Source of the DNA: an uncultured bacterium | GTDB taxonomy: Bacteria > Bacteroidota > Bacteroidia > Chitinophagales > Chitinophagaceae | Direction of reading: 5' to 3' | DNA: 64,000 bases | Assembly (NCBI GenBank): GCA_903920455.1 | Contig: CAIXLY010000010.1 | Location: forward strand, 20,990-84,989 | In this document: in pieces, positions 45,337 through 56,082 of the stretch | Layout of the letters: the number at the start of each line of letters is the position of its first letter | Position numbering within the stretch: the first letter of the stretch is position 1 | The notes under the pieces: model-generated | Databases searched by the model: none | Told to the model about the DNA's origin: nothing | Seen by the model: the letters and a program-made list of their open reading frames with translations, nothing else | Program-made: the position numbers and the translations under genes

Positions 45337-46992
45337 TTAGTCTCTATTCTTCAGCTCTTTATAAGCGTTAATCAATCCATTGGTTGAGCTGTCGTGCCCC
45401 ACAATTTTTTCATCAGCCTCTAACTCTGGCAATATCTTATTGGCCAACTGCTTACCCAACTCAACTCCCCATTGATCGAAACTGTAAACGTTCCAGATTA
45501 CCCCTTGTACAAATATTTTGTGTTCATACGCAGCAATTAATTTTCCAAGTTCAAATGGATCAATATTCTTAATCAAGAAAGAGTTTGTTGGTCGGTTTCC
45601 TTCGAACACTTTAAAAGGTACTAAGGCATTTCTTTGTTCTTCGGTAAGCTTTGAAAGTTCAGCAGCAACCTCATCAGTTGTTTTTCCGTTCATCAATGCC
45701 TCTGTTTGTGCAAAGAAGTTAGACATCAATTTTACATGGTGATCCCCAATTGGATTGTGGCTAATGGCTGGCGCTATAAAATCACATGGTATCAGTGGTG
45801 TTCCCTGATGCATGAGTTGATAAAAAGCATGTTGTCCGTTTGTTCCAGGCTCGCCCCAAATAACAGGCCCCGACGCATAAGAAAGCCTTTCTCCGTTTCT
45901 ATCAACACTCTTTCCATTGCTCTCCATGTTTCCCTGTTGAAAATAGGCTGCGAATCGGTGCATGTATTGATCGTATGGTAGAATGGCTTCAGATTGTGAT
46001 CCAAAAAAATTGACATACCAAATTCCAATCAATGCCATCTTTACTGGGATGTTATGCTCAAAATGACTATCCCTGAAGTGGTTATCCATCTCATGAGCAC
46101 CCTTAAGCAAGGATATGAAATTGTCATACCCAATGGTAAGAGCAATTGATAGCCCAATAGCACTCCAGAGACTATACCTTCCGCCAACCCAATCCCAGAA
46201 TTCAAACATGTTCTCTTTAGCAATGCCAAATTCAACGACTGACTTTTCATTGGTAGAAAGTGCAACAAAATGCTTGGCAACATGTGCCTCATCCCCTGAA
46301 TGAGCTATGAACCAATTTCTTGCCGTATGGGCATTGGTCATGGTTTCTTGTGTGGTAAACGTCTTTGATGCAACTAAAAATAAAGTTTCGTCAGCAGATA
46401 TAACTTTCAGACATTCAGCGATATGCGTTCCATCAACATTTGAAACGAAATGCACCTTCATGCCATCAACCCAATAGGGCTTGAGGGCTTCAGTTACCAT
46501 CACAGGGCCAAGATCACTGCCACCAATTCCGATATTCACAATGTGCTTGATCTTCTTATTGGTATATCCCTTCCATGCTCCACTATGTATTTTATTACAG
46601 ATGTCTTTCATCTGTAAAAGGACTTTCTGTATTCCCGGCATGATATCAGCGCCATCAGTGATAACTGGCTTTCCTGAGAAATTTCTAAGGGCTGTGTGTA
46701 ATACTGCACGGTTTTCCGTTTTGTTTATCTTTTCTCCGTTAAACATGGCGGTGATCGCCTCGTCGAGTTTGCACTCTTTTGCCAATTGGTACAACAGGGC
46801 TAGGGTCTCTGTATTGATGATATTTTTTGAGTAATCAAAAAGCAGGTTGCCCTCCTGTTGAGAAAACGATGCAAACCGCTGCTGGTCCTTATTAAAAAGC
46901 TCACGCATATGAACTTTGCCCATTGCAGTTGCATGACTTTCAAGTTGTTTCCAGGTTGCGGTAGCTGTAGGATTGATAGCGGGAAATGACAT
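45337..46992 (-). CDS. pgi: Glucose-6-phosphate isomerase
   Basis: A 551-residue cytoplasmic enzyme that interconverts glucose-6-phosphate and fructose-6-phosphate. The SIS-domain core is present ([19 protein letters not shown], then [11 protein letters not shown]). Signatures [21 protein letters not shown] and [22 protein letters not shown] are complete, and the C-terminal catalytic Lys and His regions follow. It is 2 bp downstream of threonine aldolase on the same strand and ends at a shared terminator. Confidence 0.97.
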   Translation of the reverse strand: MSFPAINPTATATWKQLESHATAMGKVHMRELFNKDQQRFASFSQQEGNLLFDYSKNIINTETLALLYQLAKECKLDEAITAMFNGEKINKTENRAVLHTALRNFSGKPVITDGADIMPGIQKVLLQMKDICNKIHSGAWKGYTNKKIKHIVNIGIGGSDLGPVMVTEALKPYWVDGMKVHFVSNVDGTHIAECLKVISADETLFLVASKTFTTQETMTNAHTARNWFIAHSGDEAHVAKHFVALSTNEKSVVEFGIAKENMFEFWDWVGGRYSLWSAIGLSIALTIGYDNFISLLKGAHEMDNHFRDSHFEHNIPVKMALIGIWYVNFFGSQSEAILPYDQYMHRFAAYFQQGNMESNGKSVDRNGERLSYASGPVIWGEPGTNGQHAFYQLMHQGTPLIPCDFIAPAISHNPIGDHHVKLMSNFFAQTEALMNGKTTDEVAAELSKLTEEQRNALVPFKVFEGNRPTNSFLIKNIDPFELGKLIAAYEHKIFVQGVIWNVYSFDQWGVELGKQLANKILPELEADEKIVGHDSSTNGLINAYKELKNRD

Positions 46993-46994
46993 AT

Positions 46995-48014
46995 TTAAAA
47001 TTGCTTTAAGGAGTATTCTAATTTGTTAATCATAGCAGAGGTAATGTCTAGATGCGTAACCATTCTAAAACGGTTAGGGGATAAGGATAGAAACAATATG
47101 CCTTGGCTGCTCATCTTTTGTATGAAATTACTCAAATCAAAATCTGGTGCAACCTCTGCAATCACGATATTGGTCTCCACTTCAAGGATACCCTTGATGA
47201 AAGATTTTGCCTTAAGCATGCCTTCGATAGCTTTCGCATGATCATGATCTATTCTGAGTCTCTCGATATTATTTTGAAGTGCATAAATTCCACCAGCAGC
47301 AAGAATCCCTGCTTGGCGCATACCACCACCAAAAACTTTTCTGATTCTGCGTGCTTTTTTTATGAATTCAGCATTTCCCAACAATACACTACCCACTGGT
47401 GCACCAAGTCCCTTGCTCAGGCATATTGAAATGCTGTCAAAGGCAGTGCCGTATGATAGGGCATCTTCATTTTTAGCAATGAGCGCATTGAAAAGTCTTG
47501 CTCCATCCAAATGAAAACCAAGTTTTTTCTCTTTGCATACTGTTCCAATCTCCACGATATCATTCCATTCATAACAACTGCCACCACCTCTATTGCCTGT
47601 ATTTTCAAGAACCACCAGTCTCGAAACGGCTTTATGAACATCGTCAGGATTGTTTATTGATTCACGAACCAACTTGCTGTTTAGTCTACCTCTATCTCCC
47701 TGAAGCAGGCGAACCGAAGCTCCAGCATTGAAAGATATTCCTCCACCCTCGTATTGATATACATGCGAGAGTTCATCACAAATCACTTCATCCCCGGGTT
47801 GTGTATGTACTTTTATGGCAATTTGGTTGGTCATGGTTCCACTTGGACAAAAAATTGCTTTTTCCATGCCAAAAAGGGAGGCGGAAAGGGCCTCTAATTT
47901 GTTAATTGTAGGATCTTCACCGAAAACATCATCTCCAACAGGTGTGGAAATCATGAAATCCAGCATCTCCTTAGTGGGTTTTGTGACAGTATCTGACCTT
48001 AAATCCATTAACAT
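46995..48014 (-). CDS. Low-specificity L-threonine aldolase
   Basis: A PLP enzyme of about 339 residues that splits L-threonine or allo-threonine to glycine and acetaldehyde. [15 protein letters not shown] is the family start, and the PLP Lys is in [14 protein letters not shown], with [10 protein letters not shown] and [10 protein letters not shown] in the core. ATG at 48014 or 48008 is preferred over 48035; a -7-like box (TATTTTTG) at 48019-48026 would lie inside the longer frame. Paired with pgi. Confidence 0.92.
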   Translation of the reverse strand: MLMDLRSDTVTKPTKEMLDFMISTPVGDDVFGEDPTINKLEALSASLFGMEKAIFCPSGTMTNQIAIKVHTQPGDEVICDELSHVYQYEGGGISFNAGASVRLLQGDRGRLNSKLVRESINNPDDVHKAVSRLVVLENTGNRGGGSCYEWNDIVEIGTVCKEKKLGFHLDGARLFNALIAKNEDALSYGTAFDSISICLSKGLGAPVGSVLLGNAEFIKKARRIRKVFGGGMRQAGILAAGGIYALQNNIERLRIDHDHAKAIEGMLKAKSFIKGILEVETNIVIAEVAPDFDLSNFIQKMSSQGILFLSLSPNRFRMVTHLDITSAMINKLEYSLKQF

Positions 48015-48142
48015 TTGGCAAAAATACTTTAACAAATGCTCAAAAAATGTATTTTTTCAACTAAACATGCACATTTTGAATACTTATTGACCCATAACCC
48101 CTTTTTTTAAATAATTTACTATGATTTGTGAGAAATGAATTT

Positions 48143-48150
48143 TATTTTTG
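48143..48150 (+). promoter_or_regulatory. -7 box (TATTTTTG) for rpoD
   Basis: It matches TAnnTTTG and gives a leader near 80 bases. The nearest TTTG (48125-48128) is only 14 bp upstream, shorter than usual. Confidence 0.35.
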
Positions 48151-48236
48151 CAACAGATAAAAGTCAGGAATCTAGATTATTTCACGTCCTTTTCAGCTAA
48201 GTTTTAACCGGAAAGACAACTACACACTACAAGAAT

Positions 48237-49094
48237 ATGAGGCAGTTAAAGATAGCTACACAGATTACGAACAGGGATTCTCAGGCGGTTGAAAAATACC
48301 TTCAGGAAATCTCAAAGATTTCTATGATTACTCCTGAAGAGGAAACCATTCTTGCGCAGCGTATCAAAATGAACGATCAACGTTCTTTGGATAAGTTGGT
48401 TCAAGCAAACTTACGTTTCGTTGTATCTGTTGCAAAACAATACCAACACCAAGGCCTTTCACTGAGTGACCTGATTAACGAAGGTAATCTGGGTTTGATT
48501 AAAGCCGCACAACGTTTTGATGAAACCAAAGGTTTCAAATTCATTTCTTATGCAGTGTGGTGGATTCGTCAGTCAATTCTTCAGGCACTTGCCGAGCAAG
48601 GACGTCTTGTTCGTCTTCCTCAAAATAAGATTGGTACCTACAACAAAGCCAACAAAGCCTATATGGCTTTTGAACAAGAGCATGAGCGTGAACCATCTAC
48701 TGAAGAGCTGGCCGAGATTTTGGAGATGAGCGAAACAGAAATTAATAACATCTTCCAAAGCAATACCCGACACACTTCTCTTGACGCCCCTGTACACGAG
48801 GCTGAAGATGTAGCCATGGGTGACTTATTGGAAGGTGGTGATGATACAGACGAAGATGTAATGAAAGATTCATTGCGTGCTGAAATTCGCAGGGTCTTAA
48901 AATCGTTGAGTCCACGTGAAGCTGAAATTGTCAATGCCTATTTTGGACTTGATGGAGAGAATGGTGTTACAATTGAACAAATTGGACAAAAATATGATCT
49001 TACAAAAGAGCGTATCCGTCAAATCAAAGAAAGAGCGATCAAGCGTCTTCAAAAAGCTAGATACAGCAATGCGCTGAAAGCATATTTAGGTTAA
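48237..49094 (+). CDS. rpoD: Primary sigma factor (RpoD/SigA), short Bacteroidota form
   Basis: A 285-residue sigma-70 factor. It starts MRQLKIATQITNRDSQAVEKYLQEI and lacks region 1.1, as in other Bacteroidota. Region 2 includes DLINEGNLGLIKAAQRFDETKGFKFISYAVWWIRQ, and region 4 includes LTKERIRQIKERAIKRLQ. This factor recognises the TTG/TAnnTTTG promoters listed in this window. It is followed by a strong terminator. Confidence 0.97.
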   Translation: MRQLKIATQITNRDSQAVEKYLQEISKISMITPEEETILAQRIKMNDQRSLDKLVQANLRFVVSVAKQYQHQGLSLSDLINEGNLGLIKAAQRFDETKGFKFISYAVWWIRQSILQALAEQGRLVRLPQNKIGTYNKANKAYMAFEQEHEREPSTEELAEILEMSETEINNIFQSNTRHTSLDAPVHEAEDVAMGDLLEGGDDTDEDVMKDSLRAEIRRVLKSLSPREAEIVNAYFGLDGENGVTIEQIGQKYDLTKERIRQIKERAIKRLQKARYSNALKAYLG

Positions 49095-49106
49095 TAAGTC
49101 AACCTT

Positions 49107-49136
49107 AGCCCTGCAAAACCTGCGGGGCTTTTTTTT
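49107..49136 (+). terminator. Terminator after rpoD
   Basis: AGCCCTGCA (49107-49115) pairs with TGCGGGGCT (49121-49129) with one G-T pair, followed by T8. Confidence 0.9.
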
Positions 49137-49228
49137 GAACTCTTTTGATTGATTGTTGTTTGTTAAAAATTACTCAACCCCAGTTTTTGTTATCTGTTCA
49201 CTGCTGTTTTAAGCATCATTTGTTTTCT

Positions 49229-50113
49229 ATGGTAAATAACATGAAGTATATCATCCTAGTCTTTTGTTTATTTGTTTTTTTTTCATGTGAGAAGGACATC
49301 AACTTCAAGCTTGACGCCAGCGAACCAAAAATTGTTATCGATGCCACCATTGAAAATGATCGCCATCCAATTGTTTATCTCTCTCAAAGTCTTGATTATT
49401 TCAGCAGCATCACTCCCGAAGTTCTTTCATCCGCCTTCATTCATGACGCTATAATTACTGTTACCGATGGAAGCAGGCTAATTGAGCTAAAAGAGTATTC
49501 CTTGATCAATGATTTGGGACTATCTCTATCATATTACACAATCAGTCCACTTGACTCTTCTTTTTTGGGTCAGTTAAATCATTCCTACTCGATGATTGTT
49601 GAGGTTGGCGGGCAAACCTATCAGGCAACTACAACTATTCCCAATATCACCAGACAAATTGATTCGCTCTGGTGGGAGCCGGTACCGTTAAGCAAGGATG
49701 AAGACGACAGCAATATTTTTATCCGAGCCACAGATCGTCCCGGGCTAGGTGACTACATTCGATATTTTACAAAGGTTGATAGCAACCCTTATTTCCCCGG
49801 CTTCAATAGTGTTTACGACGATCAGGTGATTGATGGAACAAGCTATATTATTCCAATTGGTAAAGGGTTTGACAAGAATGAGGTTTTTAGTGATAGTACC
49901 GCCTTTTTTAAAAGAGGGGATACCGTGATGCTTAAACTCTGTAATATCGATAAACAGACCTACGACTTCTGGAGAACTTTTGAATATAGTTTTCAGAGTA
50001 TTGGCAACCCTTTTTCAAGTCCGACCCGTATTCTCTCCAATTTCAACAACGGCGCCCTTGGATATTTTGGAGGTTATGCTGCACAATACCGAAAGTTCAT
50101 TATTCCGGAATAG
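49229..50113 (+). CDS. DUF4249 outer-membrane-type lipoprotein, without a receptor partner
   Basis: A protein of about 294 residues (ATG at 49229 or 49241). It has a lipoprotein signal with Cys in VFFSCEKD, then a DUF4249 domain (EPKIVIDATIENDRHPIVYLSQS, then YSMIVEVGGQTYQATTTIPN). Such proteins usually follow a TonB-dependent receptor gene; here the upstream gene is rpoD and the downstream one trxB. The frame opens further upstream to 49145 but adds a tail before the signal peptide, so it is not used. Confidence 0.82.
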   Translation: MVNNMKYIILVFCLFVFFSCEKDINFKLDASEPKIVIDATIENDRHPIVYLSQSLDYFSSITPEVLSSAFIHDAIITVTDGSRLIELKEYSLINDLGLSLSYYTISPLDSSFLGQLNHSYSMIVEVGGQTYQATTTIPNITRQIDSLWWEPVPLSKDEDDSNIFIRATDRPGLGDYIRYFTKVDSNPYFPGFNSVYDDQVIDGTSYIIPIGKGFDKNEVFSDSTAFFKRGDTVMLKLCNIDKQTYDFWRTFEYSFQSIGNPFSSPTRILSNFNNGALGYFGGYAAQYRKFIIPE

Positions 50114-50204
50114 ACCCTTGGTCACAGGCTTATCAAATCTATAGACTCAAACAACAACCTCAATAGCAATAAAACCTTATTTTCGTAGACAGTAAATCAA
50201 TAGC

Positions 50205-51149
50205 ATGAATAACGCTTCCATAGAAAAACATAGTTGTCTTATTATCGGATCTGGCCCTGCGGGATATACAGCAGCAATATATGCCTCAAGAGCGAACCTT
50301 AAACCCGTTCTTTACCAAGGTATTCAACCCGGTGGTCAGTTAACGATTACTACAGAAGTTGAAAATTATCCTGGTTACCCTGATGGAGTTCAAGGACCTG
50401 AAATGATGGTTGATTTCGAAAAGCAGGCAACACGAATGGGTGCTGATATTCGTTTTGGATTGGCTACAAAAGTTGATTTTTCTGCTAGACCTTTTAAAGT
50501 ATGGATTGATGAAGAGAAGGAAATTCATGCAGATACAATCATTATAGCTACGGGTGCTGCTGCAAAATGGCTTGGTATAGAAAGTGAGCAACGCTTAAAT
50601 GGTTACGGTGTTAGTGCCTGTGCTGTCTGTGATGGTTTTTTCTTTAGAGGTAAAGAAGTTGCTATCGTAGGCGCAGGAGATACTGCTGCAGAAGAAGCTC
50701 ATTACCTGAGTAAGCTTTGTACTACTGTACACATGTTTATCCGTAAGGATGAAATGAGGGCTTCAAAAATCATGCAAGACCGTGTCCTGAATACCCCAAA
50801 CATAAAGATGTATTGGAATACCGACACAGATGAAATTCTTGGTGAGAAAAAGGTTGAGGCCGTTAGAATAAAAAATAATAAGACAGGAGCAACAGAAGAA
50901 ATTCCAATATCAGGTTTCTTTGTTGCAATTGGCCACCAGCCAAATTCTTCCATTTTCAAGGAGGTGATCGAGTTGGATGAGGCGGGGTACATCAAGACAA
51001 TCCCGGGCACCTCCAAAACCAATATTGAAGGTGTATTTGCCTGTGGTGATGTACAGGATAAAAACTATAGACAAGCAATCACTGCTGCAGGAAGTGGATG
51101 TATGGCTGCCATTGATGCGGAGCGCTATTTGGCTGCATCAGGGCACTAA
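50205..51149 (+). CDS. trxB: Thioredoxin-disulfide reductase
   Basis: A 314-residue flavoenzyme that reduces thioredoxin with NADPH. FAD-binding GSGPAGYTAAIYASRA is at 16-31, the redox CAVC at 139-142, the NADPH motif VGAGDTAAEEA near 155, and the final FACGDVQDKNYRQAITAAGSG near 285. The probable substrate, trxA, is at 22966-23283. It converges on nhaD with a 24-bp gap and no clear terminator. Confidence 0.97.
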   Translation: MNNASIEKHSCLIIGSGPAGYTAAIYASRANLKPVLYQGIQPGGQLTITTEVENYPGYPDGVQGPEMMVDFEKQATRMGADIRFGLATKVDFSARPFKVWIDEEKEIHADTIIIATGAAAKWLGIESEQRLNGYGVSACAVCDGFFFRGKEVAIVGAGDTAAEEAHYLSKLCTTVHMFIRKDEMRASKIMQDRVLNTPNIKMYWNTDTDEILGEKKVEAVRIKNNKTGATEEIPISGFFVAIGHQPNSSIFKEVIELDEAGYIKTIPGTSKTNIEGVFACGDVQDKNYRQAITAAGSGCMAAIDAERYLAASGH

Positions 51150-51173
51150 TTTAGTTTATCTACTCGTTTACCC

Positions 51174-52433
51174 CTACCAGTTCATAGCCAAAAACAATAA
51201 GGCTCCTGAGATGTATCCAAGGAATGCCCAAAAGCTTACTTTCTTTACATACCAAAAAAACTCAATGTTGGTTAATCCCATGGCAGCTACTCCAGCTGCT
51301 GATCCAATAATGAGGATACTACCTCCTGTGCCAGTACAATAGGCAATAAAAAGCCAGAAAGGATGGTCTTGAGGAAATTCCGCTAAGCTGTACATCCCCT
51401 GAGTAGCAGCTACCAAGGGTACGTTGTCTATTATTGCAGAAAGTACACCCAGCACAATGACAATAATTTTTTGATTTCCGATCAGCGCTGTTAATTTATC
51501 TGAAACAATATTTAAGACTCCAGCAGATTGAAGCGCACTTACACTGATAAGGATGCCTAAAAAAAATAAAATACTTGGGGTATCAATTTTTCTGATGGCA
51601 TAATTGACTGATAAGTTGTCTTTATCTAGACTGTCTTTTTTACTGTGTATCAGTTCAGTAATAAGCCACATTACGCCCAGGGAGAAAAGCATGCCCATAA
51701 AAGGAGGGAGGCCAGTTAATGTTTTAAATGCGGGAACAAACAAAAGTGAAAGAAGTCCTACCAATAGTACCAAGTTTCTTTCCTTAACAGATGAATTTTT
51801 GACTGCATTAATATTTATTTCTGGCTTGGTAAGTTTATCCTTTAGTGTGTATGCCAGCCCCAAAAATGGAATGATTACTGAGATGACACTGGGAAGAAAA
51901 ACCTCCTTCATCACCTCAACTGATGTGATTTGTCCACCAATCCAAAGCATGGTTGTTGTAACATCACCGATTGGGGACCACGCTCCACCGGCATTTGCTG
52001 CAATAACAGTCATTGCTGCGAAGACCAGTTTATCTTTATTTTCTTTAATTAATCTTGAAGTAAGAGAAATCAAAACGATGGTTGTTGTTAAATTGTCCAA
52101 TACAGCCGATAGGAAAAAAGCAATAACTGAAATGATTAACAACATCCTCCTTTTGTCTGTGGTACTAATACTTGAAGAAATTACTTCAAACCCATCATGG
52201 GCGTCAATTAATTCAACAATGGTCATTGCCCCTAATAAGAAAAATAAAATCCCAGAAATCTCGCCCATGTGTTCTAGTAGCTCATGATGTACTTGCACAT
52301 GTGCTGTTACAGCAAAGACATAGATTGTCCAGCATATAACTCCAGTGATAAGAGCACTTGATGCTTTGTTGATCTTGATTTGATGTTCAAATGCAATCGC
52401 GAGATATCCAATTATAAAAACTAAAATCATCAT
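51174..52433 (-). CDS. nhaD: NhaD-type Na+/H+ antiporter
   Basis: A 419-residue membrane protein with about 12 helices. FFLLGAMTIVELIDAHDGF and LDNLTTTIVLISLTSRL in the N-terminal half and ANAGGAWSPIGDVTTTMLWIGG are NhaD signatures, with IIDNVPLVAATQGM and GTGGSILIIGSAAGVAAMG in the second half. It would exchange internal Na+ or Li+ for protons at the inner membrane. It lies 1 bp downstream of the OstA-like gene. Confidence 0.92.
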   Translation of the reverse strand: MMILVFIIGYLAIAFEHQIKINKASSALITGVICWTIYVFAVTAHVQVHHELLEHMGEISGILFFLLGAMTIVELIDAHDGFEVISSSISTTDKRRMLLIISVIAFFLSAVLDNLTTTIVLISLTSRLIKENKDKLVFAAMTVIAANAGGAWSPIGDVTTTMLWIGGQITSVEVMKEVFLPSVISVIIPFLGLAYTLKDKLTKPEININAVKNSSVKERNLVLLVGLLSLLFVPAFKTLTGLPPFMGMLFSLGVMWLITELIHSKKDSLDKDNLSVNYAIRKIDTPSILFFLGILISVSALQSAGVLNIVSDKLTALIGNQKIIVIVLGVLSAIIDNVPLVAATQGMYSLAEFPQDHPFWLFIAYCTGTGGSILIIGSAAGVAAMGLTNIEFFWYVKKVSFWAFLGYISGALLFLAMNW

Positions 52434-52434
52434 G

Positions 52435-54021
52435 TTAGGGGAGTGTTGAATGTTGGATGAGGTCTTCCTTTTTTTTGGGCCTTAAGGCATCAAGCCATTT
52501 AAAGTTCCTAAGCTCTTTTTTGTCTTCCGGTATTTGGTTGTATGGATAAAGTGTGCCAGTTACACTATTTATCCAAGTTACTCTTTTCAATTCTTTTTTC
52601 TGAAATTTCATTGCAATAACATCCGCCATAGCATAGCTTACTCCAATATAGGCACTGTCCTTGTCTTGTAAGTAATAAAAACTTTCACTATTCCCTTTTG
52701 TTTTTAGGTAATCAATCTCTCCTCCCACAAAAAATCCATTCATGCTGTTTCCTTTGAGTTGATTGAACATCCCTTCTGCAGTTCGATTAATAGAAAATGA
52801 ATTTTCCTGAATAGTCACCCGATCTGGTTTTTTGTATTTTGTAAATAAGAAGATGGTATCACCTGATAACTGATTCTCCTGAGACCAAATGACGGGTGCG
52901 TAAAAAAACCTGAAAACAGAATCAATTCCAGAGTAATACAGACTATCACATTTTCCTTGAATGGAGTCAGAAAACATCCGAACATTATAATTTGCCCTAA
53001 ATAAGCGGGTGGTATCAGATTTTTTTAATTCGCTAATAGAATCCCTCTTATCATATTCTGAATAAAGTGTATCAGCTGCAACAAACAAGGTATCCGAACT
53101 CTGTTTAATTTTCATTACAGGGTGCTCGTATGCTAAAACTGCTTTTGTTTGGTTATTGAAAATTGCCAACCCTGAAACAATCGCTAATCCCTGAGAGGAG
53201 TCTGTATAAACAACATTTCCAACTGCCTTACCCTGACTGGTAGCCTTATTGTAATCAATCATATCGGAAACAACCATCTGCGTACTGTCTTCTATGATTG
53301 GCCTATTTTCAAACTGAGCTTTTCCGAACTTTAAATCATAAAATCCAGCTCTTGTTTTAATTCTTGAATGATCATCCGTAATGATTGTCGGAGCTAAAAA
53401 AGTGGCAACTTCTGTATTCACATTATACAAAAGGGTGTCCGTAGTCATGCGGTATTCTGGATCTACCAACTTGACGTTTGTCTTAAAGTATACATCGCGT
53501 GTAATCGCCTCGTAGATACCTTCTTTACTGGTTAGGACTGATTCTCCGTTAACCACCTTTCCTCCGTTAAGATAGGTGCCCACTCTTGTATTTACATTAT
53601 AGGATAAGGCCTCTGTTGTTAACACACCTTTACCATCGGTAAGGCGCACTTTCTTTTTTAGCTCTGCAATTTTTGTATCCCCTATATATTTTAGATACTG
53701 TGAATAGGTATGCACACTATCGGAATCATTGATGTGTATATTACCAAAAGCCTCAAACTGATTGTCGGTTTGATTTTGTATTGCACTATCACAATAAAAG
53801 AGTGTATTGTTTTGTTTCATCAACACATTGCCAATTAGAAGATTTAATTCAGCTGTTGAATCTTGCTTTATTCTTCTGAAGATGTCTGCTTTAATAATTT
53901 GTACAAAACTGCTTGTATCATTATCACCACTTGTATTGCTACTGCTTGCAATTTGTGCATTGGTTGAAAGTATACCGATGGTAAAAAAAGGGAGGAACAG
54001 TAAAATGGCAAATTTTGGCAT
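52435..54021 (-). CDS. OstA-like (LptA/LptD N-domain) protein
   Basis: A 528-residue secreted protein with a signal peptide (cleavage near NAQI). Several OstA/LptA-like beta-jellyroll units are seen as repeating segments with YCDSAIQNQTDNQFEAFGN, LTTEALSYNVNTRVGTYLN and a like one near 190. This is the soluble part of an LPS-transport-like system, larger than E. coli LptA and common in the phylum. It is followed by nhaD and preceded by the MCE gene on the same strand. Confidence 0.85.
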   Translation of the reverse strand: MPKFAILLFLPFFTIGILSTNAQIASSSNTSGDNDTSSFVQIIKADIFRRIKQDSTAELNLLIGNVLMKQNNTLFYCDSAIQNQTDNQFEAFGNIHINDSDSVHTYSQYLKYIGDTKIAELKKKVRLTDGKGVLTTEALSYNVNTRVGTYLNGGKVVNGESVLTSKEGIYEAITRDVYFKTNVKLVDPEYRMTTDTLLYNVNTEVATFLAPTIITDDHSRIKTRAGFYDLKFGKAQFENRPIIEDSTQMVVSDMIDYNKATSQGKAVGNVVYTDSSQGLAIVSGLAIFNNQTKAVLAYEHPVMKIKQSSDTLFVAADTLYSEYDKRDSISELKKSDTTRLFRANYNVRMFSDSIQGKCDSLYYSGIDSVFRFFYAPVIWSQENQLSGDTIFLFTKYKKPDRVTIQENSFSINRTAEGMFNQLKGNSMNGFFVGGEIDYLKTKGNSESFYYLQDKDSAYIGVSYAMADVIAMKFQKKELKRVTWINSVTGTLYPYNQIPEDKKELRNFKWLDALRPKKKEDLIQHSTLP

Positions 54022-54026
54022 ATTTC

Positions 54027-55010
54027 TTATTTAGGCAAGGAATCAGCCAGAGGTGCCATAAGTGGGCCAGATTTGTCTTTTTTACCAAAAACTGAAAGCT
54101 GAACATATCTTTTGGGGTGCATTCTGAAATCTTGTAGCAATATGTTTAGGCTGTTTGCAGTACTGTTTAGGTTTTTATATAATTGTTCGTCTGATGTAAG
54201 CTTTCCTAATGTTCCTTTTCCTTCTTTAACTCCCTCAAGAATTTGGTTTAAACTTGTTGTTGCAGATTCAAGTGATTGTATTGTTTTTGCTAGGTCTGCT
54301 TGAGAAAGGTTTCCAGATACTTTTGCCAAGTTATTTACAATGGACGTGATTGAATCATTGTTGGCTTTGAGATTTCCCGTAAAGCTACTGATGTGTTCTA
54401 CTGTGGTTGCTAGGCTTCCTTTGCCTGGCTGAAGCATCTTATTGAGCTGATGTGTAGTAATTGCAAGCTCATTGAGTATCTGTCCAATATCCTGTTTCGC
54501 ATTTTGATCAAATACACTTCCGATTTTTCTGATTGCTGAATCAAGACTAAGTAATGTTCTATTTACATTATCAACTGTTGGAGCAAGAGTCTCTTTAATG
54601 TCTTCCATCAAGCCCTTGGTAGTTACTCCATTCAAGGTATCTCCATTTTGCAGATAGCTTTTCGAATTGCCTAATGTGATAACAATCGCAGTAGTCCCCA
54701 GTGGTGTTGCAACAATCTTTCCATAAGAGTCGCTTGGAATATTGATTGCTCTGGTAAGGTGAAAAGCAACAACTACACTGGTTAGGTCTGGATCTTTCTC
54801 TTCCAAACCCTCTACTGAACCTACGCGTAGACCATTGATCTTTATGGCATCTGCAATATTTAACCCTTCCACTTTATTGAAAGTAACAAACATGGTAGCC
54901 TTCTTCTGGAAAACATTTTTCCCTTTTAAAAAATTAAAACCAAGAATTAGAAGGGTTATCGATATTGCGGTTAACGCACCCACCTTTGTCTCATTTGATA
55001 TTTTAATCAT
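54027..55010 (-). CDS. MCE/MlaD-family lipid-transport protein
   Basis: A 327-residue protein with one N-terminal membrane anchor (about 12-28) and an MCE domain (VEGLNIADAIKINGLRVGSVEGL, then GTTAIVITLG near residues 38-117), followed by a long helical part (150-290). MlaD proteins bind lipids in the periplasm as hexamers and work with an ABC transporter (MlaEF), which is not present here. Its neighbours are the OstA-like gene and an amidase, all envelope functions. Confidence 0.88.
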   Translation of the reverse strand: MIKISNETKVGALTAISITLLILGFNFLKGKNVFQKKATMFVTFNKVEGLNIADAIKINGLRVGSVEGLEEKDPDLTSVVVAFHLTRAINIPSDSYGKIVATPLGTTAIVITLGNSKSYLQNGDTLNGVTTKGLMEDIKETLAPTVDNVNRTLLSLDSAIRKIGSVFDQNAKQDIGQILNELAITTHQLNKMLQPGKGSLATTVEHISSFTGNLKANNDSITSIVNNLAKVSGNLSQADLAKTIQSLESATTSLNQILEGVKEGKGTLGKLTSDEQLYKNLNSTANSLNILLQDFRMHPKRYVQLSVFGKKDKSGPLMAPLADSLPK

Positions 55011-55106
55011 TGCTGTTATTTCAATTTTATTAATTTATGCCTTATTTTTTTTGATAAGCATTTCTATTCTGTTTATTTGCTCTCTAACAAGGAGAAATTA
55101 CGGTCG

Positions 55107-56006
55107 TTATTTCCCATCAATTAACTGCTTGTACTTAAGTACAGCATTTACAATGGCTCTACTCATTTCAACTTGCCCAGCTTCACTATTCAGATAATCC
55201 TCTTCCTCTTTGTTGGTAATAAAGCCGGTTTCAATGAGTACGGCAGGCATGTTGGTCGCTTGCAGGACCCATATTCCCATATGGTTTCTCTGCAGTACTC
55301 CTGTGCTATTTCTGCCAATATTCACAAATTCAGCTTCAACCAATGATGCTAATCTAACTGAATTTTTGAAGAATTTTTGTGACCAAAGTCGGGCTTTAAT
55401 TAAGGCCTCTGGACTATTTACATCCGGGATATCCATGATTTCTGCAGCCGACTCAAAACGTTCGTCTTCTGCAATACCTTGGGCTTTTTCATCAACTCGG
55501 TCAGCAGCCCATACATAGGTTGATGTGCCGTTAGCAGGATTAGGACTTGATCTGTAAATGGGAACTTTTTTATAATATTTTTTTTTCTTGCTTCCTTTTC
55601 CCTTGTAGTATGAAACGCTTTTATAGCCAGTAATCTCTTTTCTTGGGGGTGCTGCATTCACGTGGATGCAAACAAAAAGATCCCCATTTTCCTTGTTCGC
55701 AAAGCTTGCTTTTTCACGAACATTGTGATAAACATCTTCAGTTCTTGTCATCACAATCCTGGATAAAGGCAATTCCTGCCTTAAAAGAGTGTCTACCCGT
55801 TTGGCGAGTTGAAGCGTAATCTCAGCTTCAGTAGAGTAGGATCCCCTGGCACCAGGATCCGATCCGCCATGCCCGGCATCAACAATGATTGTTCTTATCC
55901 TTGGAACCTTTTGGGAGGTCTGTGCATCGACAAAAAATGGAGAGAAGAGCAGTAAAAAGCTAAAAAAGGGGTATAGCACGGATGTTTTGACCATATATTT
56001 TCTCAA
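55107..56006 (-). CDS. N-acetylmuramoyl-L-alanine amidase (amidase_3)
   Basis: A 299-residue protein with a signal peptide (cleavage near VDAQ). The amidase_3 domain has IIVDAGHGGSDPG (zinc His46), the catalytic Glu region YSTEAEITLQLAKRVD, the metal His in FVCIHVNAAPP, and the final Glu in LIETGFITNKEE. It cleaves the bond between MurNAc and the stem peptide in the periplasm. It reads away from lptD and is transcribed with the MCE gene. Confidence 0.92.
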   Translation of the reverse strand: MRKYMVKTSVLYPFFSFLLLFSPFFVDAQTSQKVPRIRTIIVDAGHGGSDPGARGSYSTEAEITLQLAKRVDTLLRQELPLSRIVMTRTEDVYHNVREKASFANKENGDLFVCIHVNAAPPRKEITGYKSVSYYKGKGSKKKKYYKKVPIYRSSPNPANGTSTYVWAADRVDEKAQGIAEDERFESAAEIMDIPDVNSPEALIKARLWSQKFFKNSVRLASLVEAEFVNIGRNSTGVLQRNHMGIWVLQATNMPAVLIETGFITNKEEEDYLNSEAGQVEMSRAIVNAVLKYKQLIDGK

Positions 56007-56061
56007 TTATCCTGATGAAGAGGGCTAATAATCTTCACGATATCTTACGATATAAAATGAT

Positions 56062-56069
56062 TAATTTTG
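56062..56069 (+). promoter_or_regulatory. -7 box (TAATTTTG) for lptD
   Basis: It matches TAnnTTTG and ends 13 bp before the ATG. No TTG is seen at -33. Confidence 0.35.
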
Positions 56070-56082
56070 CCTGCCACCTACT

